Positions 44,618-52,963 of a DNA stretch of 64,000 nucleotides are shown in pieces. Source of the stretch: CAZWSX01 sp964636985 (GTDB lineage Bacteria; Planctomycetota; Planctomycetia; Pirellulales; Pirellulaceae); assembly GCA_964636985.1 (NCBI GenBank), contig CAZWSX010000001.1:186001-250000 (forward strand), given 5' to 3'. Numbering within the stretch: the first letter of the stretch is position 1; each line of letters opens with the position of its first letter. The notes beneath the pieces were generated by a model. The model was not told where the DNA came from. It saw nothing but the letters and a program-made list of their open reading frames with translations, and made no database searches. The position numbers and the translations under genes were made by a program.

Positions 44618-45850
44618 ATGTCCCTCGCCAGCGAAGCCTCGCAAAACGTTCCCGATGCCAGCGGCCGATTTGGTGCCTACGGGGGACGATTCGTCCCCGA
44701 AACACTGACCCGTGCCCTCGACGAACTATCGGCCGAGTATGCCAAGGCGCAAAAAGATCCCGAGTTCCAAAAGGAACTCGACTACCTGCTTAAGAACTAC
44801 GTAGGTCGTCCCTCGCCACTCTATTTCGCCGAACGTCTCACCAAACAATGCGGCGGCGCACAAATCTGGTTCAAGCGGGAAGACCTCAACCACACCGGCG
44901 CGCACAAAATCAACAACACGATGGGGCAGGTGCTCCTCACTCGCCGGATGGGCAAGAAGCGGGTTATCGCCGAAACCGGCGCCGGCCAACACGGCGTCGC
45001 CACTGCCACAGCTTGCGCCCGCTTCGGCCTTCCATGCGTCGTCTACATGGGCGACGAGGACGTCCGCCGCCAGGCCTACAACGTCAACAACATGCGCCTG
45101 ATGGGCGCGGAAGTCCGGCCCGTCACGACCGGTTCGCGAACGCTCCGCGATGCCATTAACGAAGCCATGCGCGACTGGATGGCCAGCGTCGAAACGACCC
45201 ACTACATCATCGGCAGTGTTGTCGGGCCGCATCCCTTTCCGATGATTGTCCGCGACTTCCAGGCAGTGATCGGCCGCGAGGCTCGGCAGCAATCGCTCGA
45301 GCAGATGGGCCGCTTGCCTGACATCGTCATTGCTTGCGTCGGCGGCGGAAGCAACGCGGCCGGTATGTTCTACCCGTTCATTGGCGACACTTCGGTGAAG
45401 CTGATCGGCGTCGAAGCCGGTGGCCGCGGTCCCAAGGCAGGTGATCACGCCTCGCCGCTCTCGTATGGCCAGCCGGGAATTCTGCACGGCTCGTACAGCT
45501 ACGTGATGCAGGACGAAGACGGGCAGACCTGCGACGTCCACTCGGTCTCGGCCGGGCTCGATTACCCTGGCGTCGGTCCCGAGCATAGCTATTGGAAAGA
45601 CACCAGCCGCGTCGAATACACCGCCTGCGAAGACGCCGACGCCCTGCAAGCCTACGACACAATGGCTCGCAACGAAGGCATCTTGCCTGCGCTGGAGACT
45701 TCGCACGCAATTGCCAAGGCGATGCAAATCGCCAAGTCGCGGCCCGCGAATGAGGCGATTGTGGTTTGTCTTTCAGGCCGCGGCGATAAAGATGCCAACG
45801 AAGTGGCCCGCTTGCGAGCCAACCCTGAGCTGTGGCAAAGCCGCAAGTAA
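44618..45850 (+). CDS. trpB: tryptophan synthase beta chain
   Basis: A 410-residue PLP enzyme joining indole and serine to give tryptophan. HTGAHKINNTMGQ contains the PLP lysine (Lys97), and CVGGGSNAAGMFY is the phosphate-binding Gly loop. FGAYGGRFVPETL is the standard N-terminal region and AGLDYPGVGPEHSYWKD the interdomain region of the TrpB1 type that partners TrpA. ATG 44618 gives the family start. trpA follows after 69 bases. No Trp-codon-rich leader or attenuator was seen upstream, in contrast to aroF. Confidence 0.98.
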   Translation: MSLASEASQNVPDASGRFGAYGGRFVPETLTRALDELSAEYAKAQKDPEFQKELDYLLKNYVGRPSPLYFAERLTKQCGGAQIWFKREDLNHTGAHKINNTMGQVLLTRRMGKKRVIAETGAGQHGVATATACARFGLPCVVYMGDEDVRRQAYNVNNMRLMGAEVRPVTTGSRTLRDAINEAMRDWMASVETTHYIIGSVVGPHPFPMIVRDFQAVIGREARQQSLEQMGRLPDIVIACVGGGSNAAGMFYPFIGDTSVKLIGVEAGGRGPKAGDHASPLSYGQPGILHGSYSYVMQDEDGQTCDVHSVSAGLDYPGVGPEHSYWKDTSRVEYTACEDADALQAYDTMARNEGILPALETSHAIAKAMQIAKSRPANEAIVVCLSGRGDKDANEVARLRANPELWQSRK

Positions 45851-45919
45851 CCAGTGCAACGTCCCCGGTTTTCTGCGAGCAACGCTGTTCGGCTTCCTCC
45901 ATTCAAGAATACTTCCTCC

Positions 45920-46717
45920 ATGTCCGCGATCGATCAGGCTTTCTCCGCACTCCGCTCGGCCAAACGCAAGGCGTTTATTCCCTTCATCACGGCAGGCGAT
46001 CCCGATCTCGATTTCACCGCGGAACTGATGAAGCGGTTGGCCAAGGAAGGAGCCACGCTGATCGAGTTAGGAATTCCCTACAGCGACCCTATTGCCGATG
46101 GGCCAGTGATCCAGGCCTCGTATACGCGGTCGCTCGATAAGAGGATCAAGCTCGCCGAAATCCTGGCGATGACCAAAAAGGTGGCTCCCACCCTCTCCTG
46201 CCCCGTCGCCGTGATGGTGAGCTACGCGATCATCTACCGGCACGGCCCGGAAGCGTTCATCCGCGATGCCCAAGCGGCCGGAATCGCCGGCGCGATTGTG
46301 CCCGACTTGCTCGTCGAAGAAGCGAGCGCGATGTCCGAACTGTGCAAGGCCCGCGACTTCAGCTTGGTACAACTGGTCACGCCAACGACTCCCCGCGAGC
46401 GTGCCGTTCGCATCGCCAAGAGTTCAACTGGGTTTCTGTACTACGTGTCGATCACTGGCATCACCGGCGAACGAACCCAACTGCCGCCCGACATCGTCGA
46501 GAACGTCACCTGGCTGCGCGGGCAAACCAACTTGCCGCTTTGCATCGGCTTCGGAATCAGCACCCGCGATCACGTGAAGTTGCTAGGACCGGCTGCCGAC
46601 GGCGTGATTGTGGGTTCGGCTATTGTTCGCCGAGTGGCCGACGCCGCAACCCGCCCGCGCGAAACAGTACTGAACGAGATTGGGCAGTATGTTGGCGAGT
46701 TGAAGGCGGCGCTGTAA
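45920..46717 (+). CDS. trpA: tryptophan synthase alpha chain
   Basis: A 265-residue TIM-barrel subunit cleaving indole-3-glycerol phosphate to indole and glyceraldehyde 3-phosphate. The catalytic pair falls on the canonical positions Glu49 and Asp60 (LIELGIPYSDPIADGP). PFITAGDPD, FLYYVSITGITG and CIGFGISTRDH are the phosphate-binding and barrel motifs. ATG 45920 gives the normal start. trpB and trpA form the usual operon; the other trp genes are elsewhere. A large palindrome follows the stop and probably ends transcription. Confidence 0.98.
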   Translation: MSAIDQAFSALRSAKRKAFIPFITAGDPDLDFTAELMKRLAKEGATLIELGIPYSDPIADGPVIQASYTRSLDKRIKLAEILAMTKKVAPTLSCPVAVMVSYAIIYRHGPEAFIRDAQAAGIAGAIVPDLLVEEASAMSELCKARDFSLVQLVTPTTPRERAVRIAKSSTGFLYYVSITGITGERTQLPPDIVENVTWLRGQTNLPLCIGFGISTRDHVKLLGPAADGVIVGSAIVRRVADAATRPRETVLNEIGQYVGELKAAL

Positions 46718-46733
46718 GCGAACGTTGAAGAAA

Positions 46734-46770
46734 GGGTGGCATTGGCGTCCCTCAGACGCCAGTGCCACCC
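46734..46770. repeat. GGCGTC/GACGCC palindrome, family B (copy 2)
   Basis: GGGTGGCATTGGCGTC and GACGCCAGTGCCACCC pair over 16 bases around CCTCA with one mismatch. It sits between convergent trpA and yebC and could serve as a bidirectional transcript end. The core matches 17909-17933. Confidence 0.7.
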
Positions 46771-46781
46771 CGCATTTTGAT

Positions 46782-47525
46782 CTAAGCTATCTCAATCCCC
46801 TCAGCGATCGTGAAGTTCGACCACACGCTTTGCACGTCGTCGTGATCGTCGAGGGCTTCCATGAATTTGCTTACCGACTTGGCCTTGTCGGCATCTGCGA
46901 GTTCAACGGTGTTTTGCGGAACGCGAGCGAGCTGCTTGGCTTCGACGGGAATGTTGGCCTTTTCGAGCGCTTCGCTCACTGCCGCGAAGGCTTCAGGTGG
47001 AGACGTCACCTGATACTTGTCCCCTTCGCGCTTCAGATCTTCGGCGCCGGCGTCGAGGACTAGCTCCATTAATGTATCTTCGGCGACCTTATCGGCCGCG
47101 ATGAGGAACAAGCCTTTGCGGTCGAACATGTAGCCGACGCAATTCGATTTGCCGAGGTTGCCGCCGTAGTGGTCGAAGATCTTGCGGATTTCGGGGGCCG
47201 TGCGATTGACGTTGTCGGTCATCACTTCACAAATCACGGCGATGCCGCCGGGGCCGTAGCCTTCGTACAGGCCTTCTTCCATCCTGCCGCCGTCGAGTTC
47301 GCCGGTACCGCGGCGGATCGCCCGGTCGATCGTATCCTTGGGCATCTGGGCGGCTTTGGCATCGGCAATCGCCAGGCGAAGCCGCGCGTTGTGATCGGGA
47401 TCACCTCCGCCGAGCTGCGCGGCCACAATGATCGACTTGGAAATCTTGGTCCAAACCTTGCCGCGCTTCGCGTCCTGCCGATCCTTCCGATGCTTGATGT
47501 TAGAGAATGCCGAATGCCCGGCCAT
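46782..47525 (-). CDS. yebC: YebC/PmpR family DNA-binding regulator or translation factor
   Basis: A 247-residue protein of the YebC/TACO1 family. The N-terminus AGHSAFSNIKHRKDRQDAKRG is diagnostic, followed by NARLRLAIADAKAAQMPKD and EGYGPGGIAVICEVMTDN. Bacterial members have been described both as transcription regulators and as factors relieving ribosome stalling. It is often near ruvC or linked to translation genes; here it is the last gene of a minus-strand series with nusA and infB. Three 17-bp repeats lie directly upstream of the start. Confidence 0.94.
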   Translation of the reverse strand: MAGHSAFSNIKHRKDRQDAKRGKVWTKISKSIIVAAQLGGGDPDHNARLRLAIADAKAAQMPKDTIDRAIRRGTGELDGGRMEEGLYEGYGPGGIAVICEVMTDNVNRTAPEIRKIFDHYGGNLGKSNCVGYMFDRKGLFLIAADKVAEDTLMELVLDAGAEDLKREGDKYQVTSPPEAFAAVSEALEKANIPVEAKQLARVPQNTVELADADKAKSVSKFMEALDDHDDVQSVWSNFTIAEGIEIA

Positions 47526-47527
47526 GA

Positions 47528-47578
47528 TCTCACCCTACGATACGTTTCGCCCTACGATGCGTCTCACCCTAAGATGCC
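47528..47578 (-). repeat. three 17-bp direct repeats upstream of yebC
   Basis: Plus-strand units are TCTCACCCTACGATACG, TTTCGCCCTACGATGCG and TCTCACCCTAAGATGCC, in tandem, beginning 3 bases from the yebC ATG. On the coding strand each unit carries GTAGGGTGAGA-like sequence, and the last unit supplies the ribosome-binding-site region. Confidence 0.75.
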
Positions 47579-47639
47579 TTGCGTATTCGCCTCACCGTTG
47601 AGCATCGCGCGCGAAGTAAGGCGATGCAACGGCTGATCG

Positions 47640-48779
47640 CTACTTCGGCTTTTTGCGAACAATGCCCTTGGAAGGCTCTTTCTTTCCATCCGCAGCCTTG
47701 GCGGGCGCCGGCTTTTGAGGGGGCTTCGCGGCGTGCTTTCCAGCGTCTCCCTTTTTGTCGGTCCCTTTTTCCTTTTCGCCAGGAGGAGCCTTCTTCTTCG
47801 CATCAACCGGCTTGGCCTCGACGGCGCCTTTTTTGGCTTCCTTCGAGTCCTTGGCGGCTGGTGCCTTCGCGACGTCTTTTGATTCCTTGCTTGCGGCGAC
47901 TTCCTTTTCGGCGCCTTTGGCTTTCTTACCCGCTTCTCCCTTGGCAGGCGAAGGCGACTCGGACTTCGCAACCGTAGGCGCGACGGTGGTGGCCGCTTTC
48001 GCAGCTCCCGGCGCGGTCGGCTTGGTGTCGGGAAGTGGCTTGCTGTGCGGATGGACTTTTTGCTCGGGTTCCTTCACCGGGGCCGGGATCGGACGTTTTC
48101 CCATCCGCTCCTTGGCTTCGGGCTCGATTTCGTAGATCACCGATTTGATCTTCGTCGACGACGGAGACGCCGTCAGATCGGCACCCAACTGGTGAAGCAG
48201 CGAGAAGAACTCGCTCCCCTTCTTCTTGTCGATGGTCCGCTCCAGGCCGGGAACGCGAAGCTTCATCGCGTCGGCATCGGTCATGGCGCCGGTGGCGTAC
48301 ATGATATCGAGCGCGCCCTTGCCCATTGCGATGGCGTGTCCGCCGAGCGCGTTCTGGGTCAGGTAATCGATGGCGAACTGCGTGACGCCGGGAAACTTTT
48401 CCAGTTCTTCGATCGCTTTGCCGAGTCCGAGCTTTTTGAGGTTTTCCAGATCGAACGAATACTGCGCCTCGAAGACCGAGTGCAGCATCTTCTTCACGCG
48501 CTGCGCTGCCCCGGCAGAGTCGGGCATCGGTCCGAGCGTCTCAGCCAGTTCGGCCACCGTCGTGACTCGGATTTCGTTCCAGTCGAAGAAACGTTGCTGA
48601 AGCTTGGCGAGCGATTCGTCGGCCAACTCGAACGACGCGTTTTCCAAGCAAGCCGCGTACACCAGGTGCTCGAGCACCGATCGATCGGCGGGCGGCTCCA
48701 CTGGCTTGTAATGCTTTTTCAGCACCTTGTGCATCTTGGCCAGCAAGTTGGCACGTTGGTTGGCGTTAGTGTTGGTCAT
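47640..48779 (-). CDS. endonuclease III-like helix-hairpin-helix protein lacking catalytic residues
   Basis: A 379-residue protein. Residues 1-220 follow the helical layout of endonuclease III/HhH-GPD glycosylases: LEHLVYAACLENASFELADE, and a hairpin-helix segment LEKFPGVTQFAIDYLTQNA at about 127-144. The catalytic Lys position reads Gln (PGVTQ) and the VDTH aspartate position reads AMGKG, and no 4Cys iron-sulfur cluster motif is present, so glycosylase activity is unlikely. Residues 240-379 are a Lys/Ala/Pro-rich tail ending KGIVRKKPK that probably binds nucleic acid. It may be a DNA- or RNA-binding structural protein. It lies between rbfA and yebC on the same strand. Confidence 0.72.
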   Translation of the reverse strand: MTNTNANQRANLLAKMHKVLKKHYKPVEPPADRSVLEHLVYAACLENASFELADESLAKLQQRFFDWNEIRVTTVAELAETLGPMPDSAGAAQRVKKMLHSVFEAQYSFDLENLKKLGLGKAIEELEKFPGVTQFAIDYLTQNALGGHAIAMGKGALDIMYATGAMTDADAMKLRVPGLERTIDKKKGSEFFSLLHQLGADLTASPSSTKIKSVIYEIEPEAKERMGKRPIPAPVKEPEQKVHPHSKPLPDTKPTAPGAAKAATTVAPTVAKSESPSPAKGEAGKKAKGAEKEVAASKESKDVAKAPAAKDSKEAKKGAVEAKPVDAKKKAPPGEKEKGTDKKGDAGKHAAKPPQKPAPAKAADGKKEPSKGIVRKKPK

Positions 48780-48863
48780 ATTCAGGCGGAGGATGGAGCT
48801 AAAAGGCGTATGAGGGACGCGACTTCGTGGACGCGCGTCGTGCTCGTCCCATCGCGAGTGTGC

Positions 48864-49301
48864 TTAGGTTGGGCGATTATCCGAATCGTTTTGGTCGGAA
48901 CCAGAGTCCGGCGACTCGGCACCATCGGCCTGGTCGTCTAGTTCGTCTTCCTCGTGTTCTTTAGGAAGGACTTCGTTGAGCACGCGATTGATCGCGGCGG
49001 CCTTCTTAAGCCCCTGATCGAGGACGAACTGCAAGCGAGGGGTGTAGCGCGTATCGATTCGTTTGGCGACCTTCGCTTGCAAGAAACCGGCCGAGCTTTC
49101 GAGCCCGCGAAAGCAGGTCTTTTGCTGCGCCTCGGTCCCCATGATCGAGACATGCACCTTCGCCGAGCGCATGTCCGGCGCGACTTCGACGCCGGTCACG
49201 GTCACGTTTTGGACACGAGGGTCCTGGATCTCTGTGAGGATTGACATCGAGACCACTTCGCGAATGGCTTCGGCGGCTTTCAGGACACGGCGCGACGACA
49301 T
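48864..49301 (-). CDS. rbfA: 30S ribosome-binding factor A
   Basis: A 145-residue late-stage 30S maturation factor. RRVLKAAEAIREVVSMSILTEIQDPRV and VTGVEVAPDMRSAKVHVSIMG are the standard KH-like core, and RIDTRYTPRLQFVLDQGL the conserved later helix and strand. The last ~35 residues are acidic and Ser-rich, longer than in many bacteria. It follows infB on the same strand after 104 bases, the usual nusA-infB-rbfA order. Confidence 0.95.
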   Translation of the reverse strand: MSSRRVLKAAEAIREVVSMSILTEIQDPRVQNVTVTGVEVAPDMRSAKVHVSIMGTEAQQKTCFRGLESSAGFLQAKVAKRIDTRYTPRLQFVLDQGLKKAAAINRVLNEVLPKEHEEDELDDQADGAESPDSGSDQNDSDNRPT

Positions 49302-49405
49302 CGATTCAGGCGGCAGCTTAATTAATAAAGGTTACGCGTGGAAAAAAACGGCGCTGGAATCAGTCATGCTGAATCCAGGTGATGCCGAAATCTGTGGGGG
49401 GAACG

Positions 49406-52387
49406 TTATAGCGTTCGGGCGAATTCTTCGACGCGATACGCTTCTAACAAATCGCCCTGCTTAATGTCGTTAAAGTTGAGCAATTTGATGCCGCACTCCA
49501 TCCCGCGTTGTACTTCCTTGGCGTCGTCCTTTTCTCGCTTGAGCGAGTCGATCGCGTAGTCGCCGATGGTACGGCCCTCGCGATTGACTCGGATGCGGCA
49601 ACCGCGTTCCACCGTGCCCTGCAGCACTTGGCAGCCCGCGACAGCACCCACTCGGCTGATGACGAAGACTTGCTTGACCAAGGCGCGGCCCAACTCGACC
49701 ACCCGTTCCTCGGGCTTGAGCTTCCCTTCGAGCATCGCTTTGATGTCGTCGGTCAGCTTGTAAATGATGTCGTAGCGGCGAATTTCGACTTGCCGTGCTT
49801 CCGCGAGTTCGCGGGCTGGTTCGTCCGGAATAACGTTGAAACCAACAATCACGGCATCCGAGGCGGACGCCAACGTGACGTCGGCAACCGTAATGCCACC
49901 GACCGAGGCCTGCAGGATTCGGATGGCGACTTCCGGATGCTCGAACTTCGAGAGTTCCTTCTGGATCGCTTCGATCGAACCGCGGACGTCGGCTCGGACA
50001 ATCAGGTTGAGTGTTACCTTTTCGTCCTCGCGTCCAACCACACCTTCGGCCAGACGGCGCTGGAACTCCTCCAGCGAAACGCGCTTGGTAATACCCGACA
50101 GGGCGCGTTCGCGAGTGTTGCTGGCTCGTTGCGAAGCGAGATCGCGGGCTTGGACAATGTCCTTGACCACGTAGAACTTGTCGCCGGCACCGGGCACCAC
50201 GTCGAGGCCGGTCACGCTGACAGGCGTTGAGGGCCCCGCAACTTTGACTTTTTGTCGCGGCTTGAGCGTATCGAACATCGCTTTGACGCGGCCATGGCCG
50301 GCGCCGCAGACGATCAAGTCGCCCTCTTTGAGCGTCCCGTTTTGCACCATTAGCTTGGCGACAACGCCGCGGCCTGGTTCCTGTTCGGCTTCCAAGCACG
50401 TTCCCATCGCATCGCGATTGGGATTGGCTTTGTATTCGTGCAAGTCGGCGGTGACGAGCAACGTTTCGAGCAACTCTTCAACACCTTGCCCGGTGAGCGC
50501 GCTGGTGCGAATGACTTCCGTTTCGCCACCCCATTCGCTGGGGAGCAAGCCGGCCGTGGCCAGTTGCTGCAGGACGCGTTGTTGGTCGACGCCCGGCAGG
50601 TCCACTTTATTCATGGCGACGACAATCGGCACCTCGGCCGCTTTGGCGTGGCTGATCGCTTCTTCGGTTTGCGGCATGATGCCGTCGTTGGCGGCAATCA
50701 CGATCACGGCGATGTCGGTAACGTTGGCACCGCGCGCCCGCATTTCGGTAAAGGCTTCGTGACCCGGAGTGTCGACGAAGGCCACCTTGCGACCCGACTT
50801 GGTGTTGACCTGGTAGGCGCGAATGTGCTGGGTGATGCCACCCGCTTCGCCCGAAACGACATCGATGCCGATGATTTTGTCGAGCAACGATGTTTTACCG
50901 TGGTCGACGTGGCCAAGCACCGTCACGATTGGCGGACGCGGCTCCAGCGATTCAGGCGGGTCGGTATCGTCAGCGAATTGCTTAAGCAACTTTTCCTCGA
51001 GCGATTCGGGCTGCTTGAAGACGACATCCAAACCGAGCTCGGCCGCGATGAGCTCGGCCATTTCGTCGGGAATGCCGGCATTGATGGTCGCCATGACGCC
51101 CATCGCCATCAACTGTTGGATGACCTTTGCCGAAGGGACGCCAGCCGATTCCGAGAAAGTTCGGACCGTGCAGGGCAATTCGATTTCGGGTTTATCTTTT
51201 CGCGGGGCGGCGACGGTTTTCCCTTGCCGCCGGAGATGGGTCAACGTCTTACGACGCGTCCCGACTCCATCATCCTCGTCGGTCAGGTTGACGCGCTTGG
51301 TGCGGGCCTTTTGGCGGTCGGGACGGGCGCCGGCCATTTCGGCCAGCTTGTCTTCGTCCTCCGATCCCTTTTTGCCACGCTTGTTTGGGTCGACCTTGAG
51401 CGGACCCGCCTTACCGGCGTCAGCGCCAGCCGCACCCGCTCCGGGCGCTCCCGGACCCTTGGCGTTAATCCGGCCATGCTGACGTTCGAGTTGCTTGGTC
51501 AGGTCGGCGATATTGGTAGGCGCCTTCGATCCTGGCTTGAGTGCGTCGGGCGTCAGGCGAATAACTGGCTGCTGCGCTCTGGCTTGCGTTGGCTGCGGCG
51601 CGGTCGGCTGTTTGACTTCCGGCATTTCGCTCAAGCGAATGACGGGCCTGCGATCGCGCGCCGAAGGACGTTGCGCCTTCTTGTCGCCAGCGTCACCTGG
51701 TCCCTTGCCGCCACCCGAAATCACTTTGATCGGACCACCACCGCCGACACGGCGATCGCCAAAGCGGTCGGGCCGTCCGGCTCGGTCGGCCACATCAGCA
51801 GGCGACCGTGAGTCACCAGCGCCACTATCGGTGGCACTCTCTGCCGCAGGTGCTGGAACTTCAGGGGCAGTTTCCTTAGTGGGGGCGGGCTTTGCGGCTG
51901 GCGCCGCGTGCGGATCGGCTTGATCGAGAGTGGCTTCCGTTCGAGGTGCTTTAGCCCCTGGTGCGGTCTCGGCCGCGACGGGGCGCTCGACATCCGCTTC
52001 GGCGGAAGGTGTTGTCGGGGCTTGCGGCGCTGCCTCGGGAGCTTCCTCGACCAGATGACCTGCATCGGAACCCGACGGCTTAGTTCGGCCGCTGCCGACT
52101 ACGACCGGCTTGCGATTGCCGGCAACGGGTATCGTTGAGTCGCTTCGAATGGGCGCGTCGATGCCGCGGCGCGGAGGTGCAGCAGTTGCAGTCGCGGTTG
52201 CTTGTGCGGAAGCAGGCTTCTTAGTCGCTCCGCCTTCCAGAAAGGCTTTCACCCGAACGACCTCGTCGTCTTCCAGGCTAGCCAGCGCAGAACCTTTGCC
52301 AGGGATGCCCGCCTTCGTGCAGATATCCACCAGCTCCTTGCTATCAATGTTGAGATCTTTCGCGAGCGCGTAAATCCGAACGGGCAC
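49406..52387 (-). CDS. infB: translation initiation factor IF-2
   Basis: A 993-residue GTPase that delivers initiator tRNA to the 30S subunit. The N-terminal IF2_N domain (VRIYALAKDLNIDSKELVDIC) is followed by a ~370-residue low-complexity linker rich in Ala, Pro, Lys and Gly. The G domain has GHVDHGKT near residue 492, VDTPGHEAF and MNKVDLPG. Domains 2, 3 and C2 follow, ending ISRVGAVAGCQVLQGTVERG. The start is GTG 52387 with AGGAGG 8 bases upstream. rbfA follows. nusA is upstream but separated by a 576-base gap, so a separate promoter is likely. Confidence 0.98.
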   Translation of the reverse strand: MPVRIYALAKDLNIDSKELVDICTKAGIPGKGSALASLEDDEVVRVKAFLEGGATKKPASAQATATATAAPPRRGIDAPIRSDSTIPVAGNRKPVVVGSGRTKPSGSDAGHLVEEAPEAAPQAPTTPSAEADVERPVAAETAPGAKAPRTEATLDQADPHAAPAAKPAPTKETAPEVPAPAAESATDSGAGDSRSPADVADRAGRPDRFGDRRVGGGGPIKVISGGGKGPGDAGDKKAQRPSARDRRPVIRLSEMPEVKQPTAPQPTQARAQQPVIRLTPDALKPGSKAPTNIADLTKQLERQHGRINAKGPGAPGAGAAGADAGKAGPLKVDPNKRGKKGSEDEDKLAEMAGARPDRQKARTKRVNLTDEDDGVGTRRKTLTHLRRQGKTVAAPRKDKPEIELPCTVRTFSESAGVPSAKVIQQLMAMGVMATINAGIPDEMAELIAAELGLDVVFKQPESLEEKLLKQFADDTDPPESLEPRPPIVTVLGHVDHGKTSLLDKIIGIDVVSGEAGGITQHIRAYQVNTKSGRKVAFVDTPGHEAFTEMRARGANVTDIAVIVIAANDGIMPQTEEAISHAKAAEVPIVVAMNKVDLPGVDQQRVLQQLATAGLLPSEWGGETEVIRTSALTGQGVEELLETLLVTADLHEYKANPNRDAMGTCLEAEQEPGRGVVAKLMVQNGTLKEGDLIVCGAGHGRVKAMFDTLKPRQKVKVAGPSTPVSVTGLDVVPGAGDKFYVVKDIVQARDLASQRASNTRERALSGITKRVSLEEFQRRLAEGVVGREDEKVTLNLIVRADVRGSIEAIQKELSKFEHPEVAIRILQASVGGITVADVTLASASDAVIVGFNVIPDEPARELAEARQVEIRRYDIIYKLTDDIKAMLEGKLKPEERVVELGRALVKQVFVISRVGAVAGCQVLQGTVERGCRIRVNREGRTIGDYAIDSLKREKDDAKEVQRGMECGIKLLNFNDIKQGDLLEAYRVEEFARTL

Positions 52388-52963
52388 CTGGGGCCCTCCT
52401 GTGGCTCTCAGTCCGACGACAACCGCAGCAAGTCGGCGGAGAGCAAGTGGTGATCAAACTGCTACATATGCGGAATCTCCTAGCGGCATTGGGCTCATGT
52501 GGTTGAAACCAACATGCATCCAGTGCTGCGGATTTCCGGGTTGAAAATCCATTACGAACAAAGGCAATGCGGCTGCTGCCGTTTACCAAAAGAATGAAAT
52601 CATCCTTGGATAACCGACTACAACAGCGTTGCTGGAGATGAGGGACTTCCCTCTTCCCAGAACGGCGGCAAACTCACCATATCGGCCGTTACCGCCATTT
52701 CATCCAACACCGACAAGGCGACTCGAATGATGTTCGGCGATTTTCGCCGCGTCCCATCCAAGGATGCAAAACCGTTAGCTTTGCCTGCTATCAACACCTT
52801 GCCAAAGCTAGAAACCTAAAAATCTACCCCTTAGGACCGCCTTTGTCTACCGATTCTGGCGTGAATGCGGCCAATCTTCACCAATATTGATGGATGCATT
52901 CACACGATTCTCCGGCCACAAATCCAGCCGGACGGTCAGACGCCACTTCGCGCGGCCAAAGAC
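52388..52963. other. 576-base gap between nusA and infB
   Basis: Unusually long for this operon; ylxR and ylxQ, which often sit here, are absent. On the minus strand a 59-codon frame (52618-52797) is described separately. An inverted repeat TAGCTTTG (52776-52783) / CAAAGCTA (52803-52810) overlaps its start. No U-tract terminator was seen. It probably contains the infB promoter. Confidence 0.45.
52618..52797 (-). CDS. possible 59-residue protein between nusA and infB
   Basis: A GTG-initiated frame ending in TAG. It would encode a small protein with an amphipathic middle (SPNIIRVALSVLDEMAV) and a Pro/Ser-rich end (PPFWEEGSPSSPATLL). No good ribosome binding site precedes the GTG; internal ATG codons exist at 52698 and 52680. 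No family was recognised. Third positions are G/C-biased like nearby genes, but the length is short enough to arise by chance. Confidence 0.25.
   Translation of the reverse strand: MLIAGKANGFASLDGTRRKSPNIIRVALSVLDEMAVTADMVSLPPFWEEGSPSSPATLL

Noticed and set aside
50438..51811. 457-codon frame on the plus strand
   Set aside because: Antisense of infB; composition typical of a shadow frame.
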